IMG/VR virus record: IMGVR_UViG_3300042375_000943
Coordinates: 1-22,587 of that record
Reading direction: 5' to 3' (one strand)
DNA: 22,587 bases
DNA from: a virus
A program made the position numbers and the translations under genes. This document shows positions 8,010 to 15,535 of this stretch, one piece after another; position 1 is the first letter of the stretch, and every line of letters begins with the position of its first letter. The notes beneath the pieces were generated by a model. The model saw only the letters and a program-made list of their open reading frames with translations. It was not told the DNA's origin and did not search any database.

Positions 8010-10267
8010 TGCCGGGAAGTCCTCAGTTTGGCGTTCAGCGTTGCCACCGCCTGCTTCAGGGAGGCGATCTGTTTGTCTTGATTGCCGAAGCGCTCGGTGA
8101 TGATCGGTGTCAGCGCCTGCACGAGCTGAACCACCTGCTGCAGTTCCTTCGCTGTGGCACCACCCTGGCGCAGCTGCTGCACGGCTTTCGCAAGGTCAAT
8201 GCCAGCCGGTCCTAGACTCTTCGCCAAGTTATCAAGCGGCGCAGTGATCTGGCTTGCGTCAACCACACCTTCAGGCCCGCCCTTGGTGGCGTTCTTCGCA
8301 CGCTGCCGCTGCTCCAGCTCCAGCGCACGGCGCTGCTCGTCTGTGGCATTGTCCGGCAGCTTGGCGCGCTCGGCTTTCTTCCGCAGGTTTTCCGCGCCCT
8401 TCGTATCGCCGCGCATTTCTGCTTCCTTGGCATCGTTTTCGAGTTTGCGCGCCTGTTCCTCAAGCTGCTGCTTGCGCTGCTTTTCAGCCGCTTCGCGTTC
8501 TGCCATCGCCTTTGCGGTTCCAGCCTTCACGAAGTCCTCGGAGTCCTTGGCCTCAGCAGCCTGCAATTGCAGCTTTTTGAGGGCGAGCTGCTTCTCGTTG
8601 TCCGCTTCAGCTTGCCGGATTTTAGCCACGGCTTCAGTGGCCGTTTTGAGAGCTTCATTAGCGGCCTTTAATTCAGCATCTATTTTTTTCTGCTGATCAG
8701 CGGCTTCCTGCAAAGCTTGCGCGAGAGACTGCGCTCCACGCCGCTCCTCATCATCCTTGGAATCCTTGGCCTTATCAGCCTGGCCTTTGAGGCGGTCAAA
8801 AGAAAGCCCCTTGCCAGATTCGAGATCCTTGCGCGCCTGATCAAGGCCCGCCGCTTCTTTGGCGATCGTGTTGTGCAGTTCTTCCAGCTTGGCCTGAAGC
8901 TCCTCATACTCACCTTCATACGAGCCAGTGCTCTCCATGGTGGCACCGGGAGCATTCAGCTGCTTCATGCGCTCAAGAGCCTCATCACGCTGCTTGGCGG
9001 CTTCTTCATAAGCTTTCACCTGCTGCGCCTGATCACTGAGCCCGCCGAATTTTTCCCCGTAGGACTTCTGTGCGTTGTTCGCCTCTCCAATCTTCCCCTC
9101 GGCTTCATCCTTCTGATTGTGGACGTTGGAAAACTGGCGGCGCAGCATTTCGGCCTGTGCCTTCTCTGCTTCAAGGTTGCGCTTTGCCTGCTCGATGGCG
9201 CTGGCGTCATTCAGAGCCGCTTTTCGTGCGTCATACTCGGCATTGACGGCCTTCTTTTCATCATCGGTTTTAACACCAGTCAGCGCAGTCTGGCGGGCAA
9301 TCTCCAGTTGAGAGTTGGCGATCTCTGTTTGCACCTTGGCCACCTCGTTGTGGTAGCCCAGCACTTTCGTGATCTCGGCACCCATCGTCGTCCAGGCCGT
9401 GGAGGCGCGCTCCACATCGGCAAGGTACTTGTCCAGTTCCAGCTGGAAGGCTTTGTTGGAAGCTTCACCTGCACGCGCAAGGCTCTCACGCAGCTGCTCG
9501 ACGGATTCGTTGACCTCGTTGGTTTTATCCTTCGCTTCCGTAGCCCCGCCAAACTTGTCCCACAGCAGATTCACCGCCACGGCGGCAATGCCTATGACGC
9601 CTGCAAGTCCAGTGCCCAGCCCGAGGACAGAGATCAACTGCGGGATCTGGCCGGTCACAGCACGCAGGCCATACTGCATGTCATCAAAGAACTGCGCACC
9701 CACCAGCAGCGCACCGCCGATGTCACGGCGCGTACCCTGCATGGCAGTACCCAACTGCTTCGTGTTCTCGGTGGCCTCGCGTGCGAGTCGCTCATTCTTG
9801 AGCCGCACCATGATTTCCTGCTCCAGCTTCTCGGTATTCGCTTGGAGCCTGCGGCCTTCGGCCTCCATGTATAGCTGATCTTCCTGACGGCGGCGGCGCT
9901 GGTTGGCCTCCGCTTCCTCCTGCACATCCTTTTCGTGTAAAGCGTGCTCAAAGTTGACCTTGAGCTGCTGAATGCGCTTGGCCTCCGCAGCTGCGGCGGC
10001 TTGCAGATTCTGCTCCAGCTTCGCGATTTTCTGCGCCACCTCGTCACCGCTCGCCCCGGTTTCTTTCAGCTCCGTATTGAGCCGGTCAAACTCATCCGTG
10101 ACGTGGGTGATGAACTTGCTGTCAACGCCTTCACCTTTGAGAGCGTTAGCCACGCCTTGCTTCAGATCTTCAAACAGCTCATCATACTGACTGCGCGCCT
10201 GATCGACACCGCTTGAATCAGCGGTGGTGACGATTTTGATTTTGACCTGACTTTCATTGTCACCCAT
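8006..10267 (-). CDS. Tail tape measure protein
   Basis: A 753-residue protein that by family knowledge sets tail length and is ejected ahead of the DNA. It is dominated by Lys/Glu/Ala/Gln-rich coiled-coil helices (about residues 75-175 and 245-700). One hydrophobic segment lies at about 205-236 (IPQLISVLGLGTGL...), the usual tape-measure membrane-insertion region. Its order after tail tube and putative chaperone genes supports the call. No lytic transglycosylase or peptidase domain is obvious, so the protein does not seem to carry its own cell-wall hydrolase. Its ATG overlaps the end of a possible -1 frameshift extension of the preceding gene. Confidence 0.9.
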   Translation of the reverse strand: MGDNESQVKIKIVTTADSSGVDQARSQYDELFEDLKQGVANALKGEGVDSKFITHVTDEFDRLNTELKETGASGDEVAQKIAKLEQNLQAAAAAEAKRIQQLKVNFEHALHEKDVQEEAEANQRRRRQEDQLYMEAEGRRLQANTEKLEQEIMVRLKNERLAREATENTKQLGTAMQGTRRDIGGALLVGAQFFDDMQYGLRAVTGQIPQLISVLGLGTGLAGVIGIAAVAVNLLWDKFGGATEAKDKTNEVNESVEQLRESLARAGEASNKAFQLELDKYLADVERASTAWTTMGAEITKVLGYHNEVAKVQTEIANSQLEIARQTALTGVKTDDEKKAVNAEYDARKAALNDASAIEQAKRNLEAEKAQAEMLRRQFSNVHNQKDEAEGKIGEANNAQKSYGEKFGGLSDQAQQVKAYEEAAKQRDEALERMKQLNAPGATMESTGSYEGEYEELQAKLEELHNTIAKEAAGLDQARKDLESGKGLSFDRLKGQADKAKDSKDDEERRGAQSLAQALQEAADQQKKIDAELKAANEALKTATEAVAKIRQAEADNEKQLALKKLQLQAAEAKDSEDFVKAGTAKAMAEREAAEKQRKQQLEEQARKLENDAKEAEMRGDTKGAENLRKKAERAKLPDNATDEQRRALELEQRQRAKNATKGGPEGVVDASQITAPLDNLAKSLGPAGIDLAKAVQQLRQGGATAKELQQVVQLVQALTPIITERFGNQDKQIASLKQAVATLNAKLRTSRQ

Positions 10268-10288
10268 GGCGGCGGTGGTCGGCAGGTG

Positions 10289-10726
10289 TTAGCTCACGGG
10301 CGGCGGCGCAGGATCGGCTTTGCCGCCGCGTGGTTTTTTCACCACCGGTGCGGCTTCATCCGTCGTCACAGCGGGCGCTGCCGCAGTTTCTTCCGTGGTC
10401 ACCACTGCCACCGCGTTAGGATTGAGCGCAGCTTCAAAACGCTCCACGTCCTGTTTCTTCAGCGTGCTGCCCAGCGAGATCAGCAGACGGTTGGCCGCGC
10501 TGTAGCTCGCCGCCAGTTCATTGTCCGGGTAGCGCGCCGCACTGGTGGCTGCAAGGCGCGTGCAGAGTGCAGGCAGGTTCTCAGACTGCTTGACTGCCTG
10601 TGCTTCGATCTTCGCCCAGCGGGGCGCATCAAAGCAGCCCTTGAGCTTGTTGAAGGCTTCCATGCTGATGATGGGCGCGGCGGATGGCGCGGCTGTTTCT
10701 GAGGTGGGTGTGACGGGCGTTTCCAT
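10289..10726 (-). CDS. Putative tail assembly chaperone
   Basis: A 145-residue protein between the tail tube and tape measure genes, the position occupied by lambda gpG/Mu gp41-type chaperones that coat the tape measure during assembly. The sequence has low-complexity Thr/Ala/Pro ends and a helical centre (about residues 24-100). The C-terminus contains VVKKPRGGK encoded over a run of six A residues (10334-10339 on the plus-strand numbering), where ribosomal slippage could happen. Only the position supports the chaperone function; no family motif is recognised. Confidence 0.68.
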   Translation of the reverse strand: METPVTPTSETAAPSAAPIISMEAFNKLKGCFDAPRWAKIEAQAVKQSENLPALCTRLAATSAARYPDNELAASYSAANRLLISLGSTLKKQDVERFEAALNPNAVAVVTTEETAAAPAVTTDEAAPVVKKPRGGKADPAPPPVS

Positions 10727-10770
10727 AAGTGACGGATGAGGTGTGGAGTCGTGGGGGTGTGAATCAAAGA

Positions 10771-11709
10771 TCAGGCGGGCTCGGCTTCGCCCACGTAGAG
10801 CTGCGCCACTTCCACGCCGGTATCGAATGAGCGCGTGCTCTGAAACTTCAGCTTGCCCACGGCACGGGGTTCAGCGCCAAAGGAGAAGTTGGCACCCGGC
10901 ACCAAGGCCGCGCCACGCACGGCCACATAGATGCCCGTGCCCTGACACACGATTTCCATGCCAGATGCGCTCTTGCGGCCGCCCAGGGCAGTTCCCCATC
11001 CCGCCATCGCCATGACGGCGGCGCGGGTCAGGTTCATGGGCTCCAGCTCGATCTCAACGCCGTAGTCAACGATGGCCACATTGTAGGTGCCAACGCCATT
11101 GATCTTGTCCTCAACGAGCTTGGGCGTGGTTTTGAGGGTGAAGCCGCTGTCTGCCAGATCAACCGCCGTGGCACCCAGCATCACCGTCCATGCTGGCGTG
11201 ATGATCGCGCTCGTGTCAAAGAGCGAGTCCCCCGGGTAGCTCACGCTCGTTTCAGCAAAGAAATTCGCCAGCGCGTCGCCGTTGCCACTCAGTGGCACGA
11301 TGCCCCAGAACTCCACTTCACCCAGCGGCGTCTTGCGCACGTCTCCCCGGATGTCGGGCTCCTTGTACACAAAGCCGTTGGGGATGCGGCAGCGCTTGCC
11401 GCTCGTCGTGTGAATGTCCAGCGTCTTGTCAGTGCTGGCAAGGATGGAGGCACCGCGTGCCTTGGCCGCAAACGGATACAGCTTGGCCACAGCACCATCG
11501 CTGAACTGCTGCACGATGCCTTTGATCTTCACCAGCCGCCCCACCGGGATGCGGTCCAGATCACCAAACATGGAGGATGGCAGTGAGACGACTTCCTCCA
11601 TCATCTCCACCGTCCAGGGGGCTTCAGAGTAAAACGTGGCGGGCGTTCCGGCTGCATCAATGATGATGTGGCCTGGTTCACGGAGGATGAGTGTGCGATT
11701 GTTGGACAT
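10771..11709 (-). CDS. Major tail tube protein-like
   Basis: A 312-residue beta-rich protein lying 6 nt after the stop of the tail terminator-like gene and before the chaperone/tape measure pair. This is the classic tube position in non-contractile tails. It contains a run of beta segments (FGDLDRIPVGRLVKIKG, ITPAWTVMLG, VDYGVEIELEPMNL) and no membrane or enzymatic motif. No sheath protein gene of Mu gpL type is found beside it, so the tail is probably not contractile. The assignment is from order plus fold flavour. Confidence 0.75.
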   Translation of the reverse strand: MSNNRTLILREPGHIIIDAAGTPATFYSEAPWTVEMMEEVVSLPSSMFGDLDRIPVGRLVKIKGIVQQFSDGAVAKLYPFAAKARGASILASTDKTLDIHTTSGKRCRIPNGFVYKEPDIRGDVRKTPLGEVEFWGIVPLSGNGDALANFFAETSVSYPGDSLFDTSAIITPAWTVMLGATAVDLADSGFTLKTTPKLVEDKINGVGTYNVAIVDYGVEIELEPMNLTRAAVMAMAGWGTALGGRKSASGMEIVCQGTGIYVAVRGAALVPGANFSFGAEPRAVGKLKFQSTRSFDTGVEVAQLYVGEAEPA

Positions 11710-11715
11710 GGCGTG

Positions 11716-12537
11716 TTAGTCGATGGTGATTTCTGCGCTGAGATCGTTGCTGGCCTGCATGCCTTCATGCTCGGCGGCGGTGCGCAGCCGGTGGTCACCA
11801 GCTGCAAGGGTGAAGGGTTCGGTATAGGTCAGCACGGCTGCATTGCCGCTGCCCGGATAGCCGCCATCCAGCGTGTAGTAGATGGCCGCTCCTGCCGTTG
11901 TGCAGGCCAGCGTGATGAGGGTGCCTGCGGCGCTGATGGTTGGCGTTGCAACCTTGGGTAGTGCATCCGGCGTGATGTTTTGGATGAACACGCACTCATG
12001 CGCTTTTTCGTCATCCGGCAGCGGCACTTCCTGCACCATGGCCTTGAGATCACAGTACAGCGCATTGCCACCACGGAAGGCGCGGCGGTTGAGCACCTGC
12101 ACCACATGCAGCGACAGCTTGCTGGCTGTGATGCCAGTGCCACCCACGCCTTCATTCGTGAGCCGGTTCTCAATGAGTCGCACCTTGATGATGAGCTGCA
12201 TGGCCGGGGCTGCGCTGTTCACGCTCTCACCCTTCACGTCCGGCAGCATCACCACGCAGGCCAGACCTGCCTTGCCACTGGTGGCACAAGCGATTTTCCA
12301 CTCATCTTCTGTTTGCCCTGGGGTGCGTGCGATGAACTTCTCCATGCCCGCCAGCGCACTCTTGATCATTTCCTCAATCTGCTGGCTCTGCCCCATGATG
12401 GGATTGCCTTCGTTGTCGAGTTCCAGCGGCGTGCGGGATTGATACACCGGCACATACATGAATCCGGGATCGCTCGAAAGAGCGCCGGAAACATCGTCAT
12501 GCAGCTGCTGGATGAAGTCATCAATCACAGCGGCCAT
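11716..12537 (-). CDS. Tail terminator-like protein with C-terminal chitobiase-type beta domain
   Basis: A 273-residue protein from ATG 12537 (MAAVIDDF). Residues 1-190 have the size, position and mixed alpha/beta look of tail terminator or tail completion proteins. The last 80 residues (about 194-273) match the CHB_HEX_C_1 (chitobiase/hexosaminidase C-terminal) pattern: IYYTLDGGYP, then LTYTEPFTL and RLRTAAEHEGMQAS. That beta-sandwich is usually found on secreted or surface proteins. The frame stays open upstream to an ATG at 12564, adding nine residues, but that segment is encoded by a dispersed repeat, so I prefer the internal ATG. No Shine-Dalgarno sequence is seen. Confidence 0.75.
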   Translation of the reverse strand: MAAVIDDFIQQLHDDVSGALSSDPGFMYVPVYQSRTPLELDNEGNPIMGQSQQIEEMIKSALAGMEKFIARTPGQTEDEWKIACATSGKAGLACVVMLPDVKGESVNSAAPAMQLIIKVRLIENRLTNEGVGGTGITASKLSLHVVQVLNRRAFRGGNALYCDLKAMVQEVPLPDDEKAHECVFIQNITPDALPKVATPTISAAGTLITLACTTAGAAIYYTLDGGYPGSGNAAVLTYTEPFTLAAGDHRLRTAAEHEGMQASNDLSAEITID

Positions 12538-12539
12538 TC

Positions 12540-12584
12540 TGCATGCCGCATGGCATCTCATCACCGCGCCCGGTGGGACGAGTG
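12540..12584 (-). repeat. Dispersed 45-nt repeat, copy 2 (before tail terminator gene)
   Basis: This copy shares the block TGCATGCC, nine variable bases and a 28-nt block (12557-12584) with positions 20442-20486. The spacing is identical and there is one mismatch in the 28-nt block. It lies immediately upstream of the start codon at 12537 on the minus strand. The core ACCGcgccCGGT (12562-12573) can fold into a short hairpin. It is either a phage regulatory leader or a host interspersed element. Confidence 0.85.
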
Positions 12585-12606
12585 CGCAGCAGGAAGTGTG
12601 GTGATG

Positions 12607-12622
12607 CTGTAACGGTTTACAG
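12607..12622. promoter_or_regulatory. Perfect 16-nt palindrome CTGTAA-CGGT-TTACAG
   Basis: CTGTAA (12607-12612) and TTACAG (12617-12622) are perfect inverted repeats around a 4-nt centre. They lie in the short gap between the gpG-like gene and the tail terminator-like gene, just upstream of the dispersed repeat. The size and AT content suggest an operator-like site or a small RNA hairpin; there is no T tract, so it is not a terminator. No second copy of the same palindrome was noticed. Confidence 0.4.
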
Positions 12623-12633
12623 TATCGAGATCG

Positions 12634-13221
12634 TCAGTTCCGCAGCAGCTTGCTCAAATAGCCGCGTGCTCCGATCTCCGCACCTTGCGCGTACTGCTCC
12701 TCAGTCGGCAGCAGGCCGGTGTCCTGTTGCAGCACGACCATGCTCTTGAGCAGGTAGTACAGCTGGATCGTCTTGCCTTCACGCCGCGCCAAAAAGGCCA
12801 GCCCTTTGCCGCGCTTGCTCACATACACAAACAAATCTCCGAACTCACGCGCCCGCCTGCCATAGGCCTCGGCACGCCATGGGATCGTCAGCATCTTGCC
12901 AGCCACCGGCTTGATGGTCACCGGCCCAAACACGCGGCGGAAGATCGCGCCCGTGACAGCCAGCTCCACGCCTGCGCTGCTCGCCGTGTAGCTCACCAGT
13001 TCGGCGCGCTTCGTGAGGTAGCCGGTGGGAGTGGCACCCAGCGCGGCGGATGTTTCATGACGGGACTCAGCAGCGCTGCGGATGTGCAGGCGCGTGCCTT
13101 CTGCTGCCGTGCTGCCAATGTATTCATTGAGGGGTGTGAGATCCGTCAATTCCTGCATCAGATGCTGCAACACCGGCGTGCTGTCATCCACCACGATTTC
13201 GACATTGATAAAAGGAGTCAT
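12634..13221 (-). CDS. Phage virion morphogenesis protein (Mu gpG-like)
   Basis: A 195-residue protein placed after the minor head protein gene, as Mu gpG follows gpF. The Mu gpG/PF05069 virion morphogenesis family acts in head completion or tail attachment. Visible features agree: an N-terminal FINVEIVVDD strand, a central KRAELVSYTAS region, and a C-terminal basic stretch (FLARREGKTIQLYYLLKSMV) typical of these proteins. The gene is separated from the upstream gene by 148 nt, the largest gap in the head/tail block besides that before the portal. The start at 13221 has AAGGA some 15 nt upstream, a distant and weak ribosome site. Confidence 0.75.
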   Translation of the reverse strand: MTPFINVEIVVDDSTPVLQHLMQELTDLTPLNEYIGSTAAEGTRLHIRSAAESRHETSAALGATPTGYLTKRAELVSYTASSAGVELAVTGAIFRRVFGPVTIKPVAGKMLTIPWRAEAYGRRAREFGDLFVYVSKRGKGLAFLARREGKTIQLYYLLKSMVVLQQDTGLLPTEEQYAQGAEIGARGYLSKLLRN

Positions 13222-13291
13222 GTGGTTAAAATGGAATCCTTCACAGCACCCTTTCGCGCCTCGGCAAACAGTTGGCGTGAATGTGTAGAGC

Positions 13292-13360
13292 CAGGGAACT
13301 CCAGCCCTGTTCTCACCTGAGTCGTAGGCCCGGTTGACCGCAAGGGAAGCCGGGCTTTTT
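13292..13360 (+). terminator. Plus-strand terminator-like structure between minor head and gpG-like genes
   Basis: On the plus strand, a small hairpin (CAGGG 13292-13296, CCCTG 13305-13309) is followed by GCCCGG 13328-13333 paired with CCGGGC 13350-13355, then five T residues (13356-13360). That is the form of an intrinsic terminator, but it points against the minus-strand phage operon. It may end an antisense transcript or a short plus-strand RNA. Read on the minus strand, the T tract would precede the stem, so it would not terminate the operon. Confidence 0.45.
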
Positions 13361-13369
13361 CATGTCTGC

Positions 13370-14911
13370 TCATGAGCGTGGTTTTTTCCGGCCCCGGATG
13401 TCATCATGAATCAGCGTCGTCACACTCCAATGCCCGGGCCTTGAACGTTTGACCACCGCCGTCCATCCAGCATGCCGGACGTAACGTTTGTCCGCCTCTT
13501 CATGTTTGCCAGTCTTGCCATGGGCCAGCACCACAGGCAGACGCCTGATGGCAGTCATGCCACGTTTTGAATGGATGTGATGAATGCCCCATCCGCCCGC
13601 ATGCGTGGCCCCTTGATCATTCTCCGCCTTGGCACCGCGTGCACCCCACAGAAAATCAATGCCACCCAGTCCCTTCACATGCATGGCTTCCGGCTTGTCT
13701 TCATGGTTGAGCATGACCTTTTTCAAGGCATCCGCTCCCAGTCTTGCCTGTTTCTTGCGGCGTCGGGTCTCCCATCCCTTGAGCGCACCTGCACGGTTGC
13801 CCATGTTGATCCTGCTCACATCAGCAAGCAGCAGCAGGCAGTCCAGGCCATCGCACAGGCTGGCCGCATTCATGCGCTGCTTGCGCGGCGGCGGCGGTGC
13901 ATTGCCAAAGACACTCTTCAGCGTGAGCCTGCCGTCTTTGGCCTCGGCATTGTCCATCGTCTTCTTCAGCCGCGCCAGCGTGGCCGCGCTCAGGCCGTTG
14001 GTGCTCACCGTCGCAGGCGGCAGCGGCAGCGTCATATCACGCGCCAGCTTGGCCATGGTCTTAGCCAAGGCAGGATCTGCCTTCTGCTTGGAGAGCGCCG
14101 TTGCAAAGGCCAGCGCGATGGTGTTGGGCTTCCTCTTCTGCAAGTCCGCATCTTCGCTGAACTTTTGCAGGCTGAGGCCGAACGCTTCCGCCTCGGCACG
14201 GTCCTTCACTTCCCAGCCCATGCCGCTGTTGAAACGGAAAGGCGGATGACTCACATCCAGCGCATCAGGAAACAGCGCGCTGCTGCCCACTGCCGCCCAG
14301 ATGGGCGAGATCTTCAGCGCGATCATGCGCCCCTGTTTGAAGGCTTCTTTGGAGACGCCTTCCCAGTTGATGTTGTCCGCAGCGATCTCCCAATCACGCA
14401 GCCATTCACGCGGTACACGGCGCGACTCGATGCGGATGAGTTCATACGCGGGGAACAGATCCAATGCGGCGAAGCTCAAGCCCTGCTGTTCCTGCCCCTT
14501 GCCAGCCAGCAGTTTGAGCTGCGTGTCGAGGATGAGGTTGATGCGCTTGTCACTGCTGAGATCTTGCAGTGAGCCTGCACGCGCCGGTGGGATGCCAAGC
14601 TCCTCATCACCGGGAAACCCTGTCACCGGATCGTATTGCAACCGCAGGAGGATGTCTTTCAACTCCAGCCTCAGCTTGGCCTGGTCTCCATCATAGCCAT
14701 TGGCAACGAAACGCTCGATGCGCTGCTTGAGTTCATCGAGGTACACCGCATTCGTCGTGCGTGCACTGAACACGGCGCGCTCCTTGATCGCCTTGGTCAA
14801 TTCGCGGATCTCCGCCGTCCCCATCCAGGTGGGATAGATCCCGCGCTCACGCGCCAGCTTGAACGCCGCGCTGATCGTGCTGCCGTAGGGGTTGGTTATG
14901 AGCAGGGCCAT
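13370..14911 (-). CDS. Minor head protein (Mu gpF-type) with C-terminal PBECR-like nuclease domain
   Basis: A 513-residue protein from ATG 14911. The first ~340 residues match the head-morphogenesis proteins of Mu-like phages: LILDTQLKLLAG, then FPAYELIRIESRRVPREW, RMIALKISPIW and FRFNSGMGWEV. Such proteins sit at the portal vertex and often enter the host with the DNA. The C-terminal part (from about residue 410) has HVKGLGGIDFLWG, GIHHIHSKRG (442-451) and WSVTT (495-499). This is the layout of phage-Barnase-EndoU-ColicinE5/D-RelE-like (PBECR) RNases fused to SPP1 gp7-type proteins. A GALKGWETRRRKK basic motif links the two. A longer start (GTG 14950) is possible, but the 25-codon ORF ending at 14917 makes ATG 14911 more likely. 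Confidence 0.85.
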   Translation of the reverse strand: MALLITNPYGSTISAAFKLARERGIYPTWMGTAEIRELTKAIKERAVFSARTTNAVYLDELKQRIERFVANGYDGDQAKLRLELKDILLRLQYDPVTGFPGDEELGIPPARAGSLQDLSSDKRINLILDTQLKLLAGKGQEQQGLSFAALDLFPAYELIRIESRRVPREWLRDWEIAADNINWEGVSKEAFKQGRMIALKISPIWAAVGSSALFPDALDVSHPPFRFNSGMGWEVKDRAEAEAFGLSLQKFSEDADLQKRKPNTIALAFATALSKQKADPALAKTMAKLARDMTLPLPPATVSTNGLSAATLARLKKTMDNAEAKDGRLTLKSVFGNAPPPPRKQRMNAASLCDGLDCLLLLADVSRINMGNRAGALKGWETRRRKKQARLGADALKKVMLNHEDKPEAMHVKGLGGIDFLWGARGAKAENDQGATHAGGWGIHHIHSKRGMTAIRRLPVVLAHGKTGKHEEADKRYVRHAGWTAVVKRSRPGHWSVTTLIHDDIRGRKKPRS

Positions 14912-14916
14912 GATGT

Positions 14917-14994
14917 CTAGCGGTGAATGATTGAATGCGCGCCCTCCCACTCGGCGCGTTCGATGTCGCCAAACTCAGGAGGTGGCCGGGGCAT
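14917..14994 (-). CDS. 25-residue ORF between connector and minor head genes
   Basis: ATG at 14994 overlaps the stop of the connector gene as TGATG, and the TAG at 14917-14919 lies 5 nt before the minor head start at 14911. The peptide starts MPRPPPEFGDIERAEWEGA and looks like a natural acidic sequence. Exact end-to-end packing between two coupled genes is what a real translated small gene would show. The alternative is that it is only a coupling device that carries ribosomes to the next start. No homologue is recognised. Confidence 0.5.
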   Translation of the reverse strand: MPRPPPEFGDIERAEWEGAHSIIHR

Positions 14995-15464
14995 CAGAAC
15001 AGCCCTCCCGTGTTCTCCCGTCTCATGCGTTTCTTGCCCTTGCTCACCAGCCCGACACTGCCACCACCCGCCTGCTGGGCAGGCTCCGCCGGCGTCACGG
15101 GCTGCACGAGCTTGAAATTGCCTGCCGAGACATCACGCAGCTTGCGCATCGCCTCGTCATATTCTTTGACGCGCAGGTCATCCAGCAGCGCCTTCATCTT
15201 CGGCAGGCGTGTGAAGATACGGTAACGCACGATCACCAGCAGAGTGGCGCGCAGCTCATCCGGCACGGTGCCTTCGATGCCCAGCACATTCGAGGCTTCC
15301 GCCGCGATGTAGCCGCGTGCTTCCGCGATCGCATTGCTGATCACCTCCTCAACAAGCTGCGTGCCAGTCTTGCCATCCGGCAGGGAGGCCGTGGTGATGC
15401 TGTTGTACTCAGAGGCGCTGACTACGCCTTTGACATCGTCGATGATGATCGTGTTCCAGGCCAT
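14994..15464 (-). CDS. Head-tail connector protein (DUF1320 / Mu gp36-like)
   Basis: A 156-residue protein following the major capsid gene, the position of Mu gp36. The DUF1320-type pattern is visible: an N-terminal segment with an early-loop acidic region, a long helix (TQLVEEVISNAIAEARGYIA), then VPDELRATLLVIVRYRIFTRLP and KEYDEAMRKLRDVSAG. These proteins form the adaptor ring between portal and tail. The C-terminus is a Gly/Lys/Arg-rich tail of about 30 residues. Its start codon lies 70 nt after the capsid stop, beyond a very stable hairpin that could lower its expression relative to capsid. Confidence 0.82.
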   Translation of the reverse strand: MAWNTIIIDDVKGVVSASEYNSITTASLPDGKTGTQLVEEVISNAIAEARGYIAAEASNVLGIEGTVPDELRATLLVIVRYRIFTRLPKMKALLDDLRVKEYDEAMRKLRDVSAGNFKLVQPVTPAEPAQQAGGGSVGLVSKGKKRMRRENTGGLF

Positions 15465-15485
15465 GATGGGGATTGCTGTGTTGCA

Positions 15486-15530
15486 GCCTCAAGACTGCGC
15501 ACCGCCGAAGCGGTGCGCAGGGTTTGAGGC
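15486..15530 (-). promoter_or_regulatory. Very stable UUCG-tetraloop hairpin after the capsid gene
   Basis: CTGCGCACCGC (15495-15505) and GCGGTGCGCAG (15510-15520) form an 11-bp perfect stem around four bases. In the minus-strand RNA the loop reads UUCG closed by C-G, the exceptionally stable tetraloop. An outer 7-bp stem (15486-15492 with 15524-15530) extends it. It begins 5 nt after the capsid stop codon. There is no U tract, so mRNA 3'-end protection, processing or translational attenuation of the connector gene is more likely than strong termination. Confidence 0.75.
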
Positions 15531-15535
15531 GGCGC

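Noticed and set aside
8717-9874. Plus-strand open frame of about 385 codons opposite the tape measure gene
   Set aside because: Leu/Phe-rich shadow produced by the Glu/Lys/Gln-rich coiled coil on the other strand; no start context or family resemblance.
12537-12564. Upstream ATG (12564) as the start of the tail terminator-like protein
   Set aside because: The extra nine residues (MMRCHAACR) are encoded by the dispersed repeat; a related peptide appears at the other copy out of frame with the portal, so it is not a feature of the protein.
13325-13372. 16-codon minus-strand ORF (MKKPGFPCGQPG...) after the minor head gene
   Set aside because: Its sequence coincides with the terminator-like stem, and it lacks a ribosome site or any coupling to the next gene.
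13571-14572. Plus-strand open frame of about 333 codons opposite the minor head gene
   Set aside because: Antisense shadow; the minus-strand frame carries recognisable head protein and nuclease-domain motifs.
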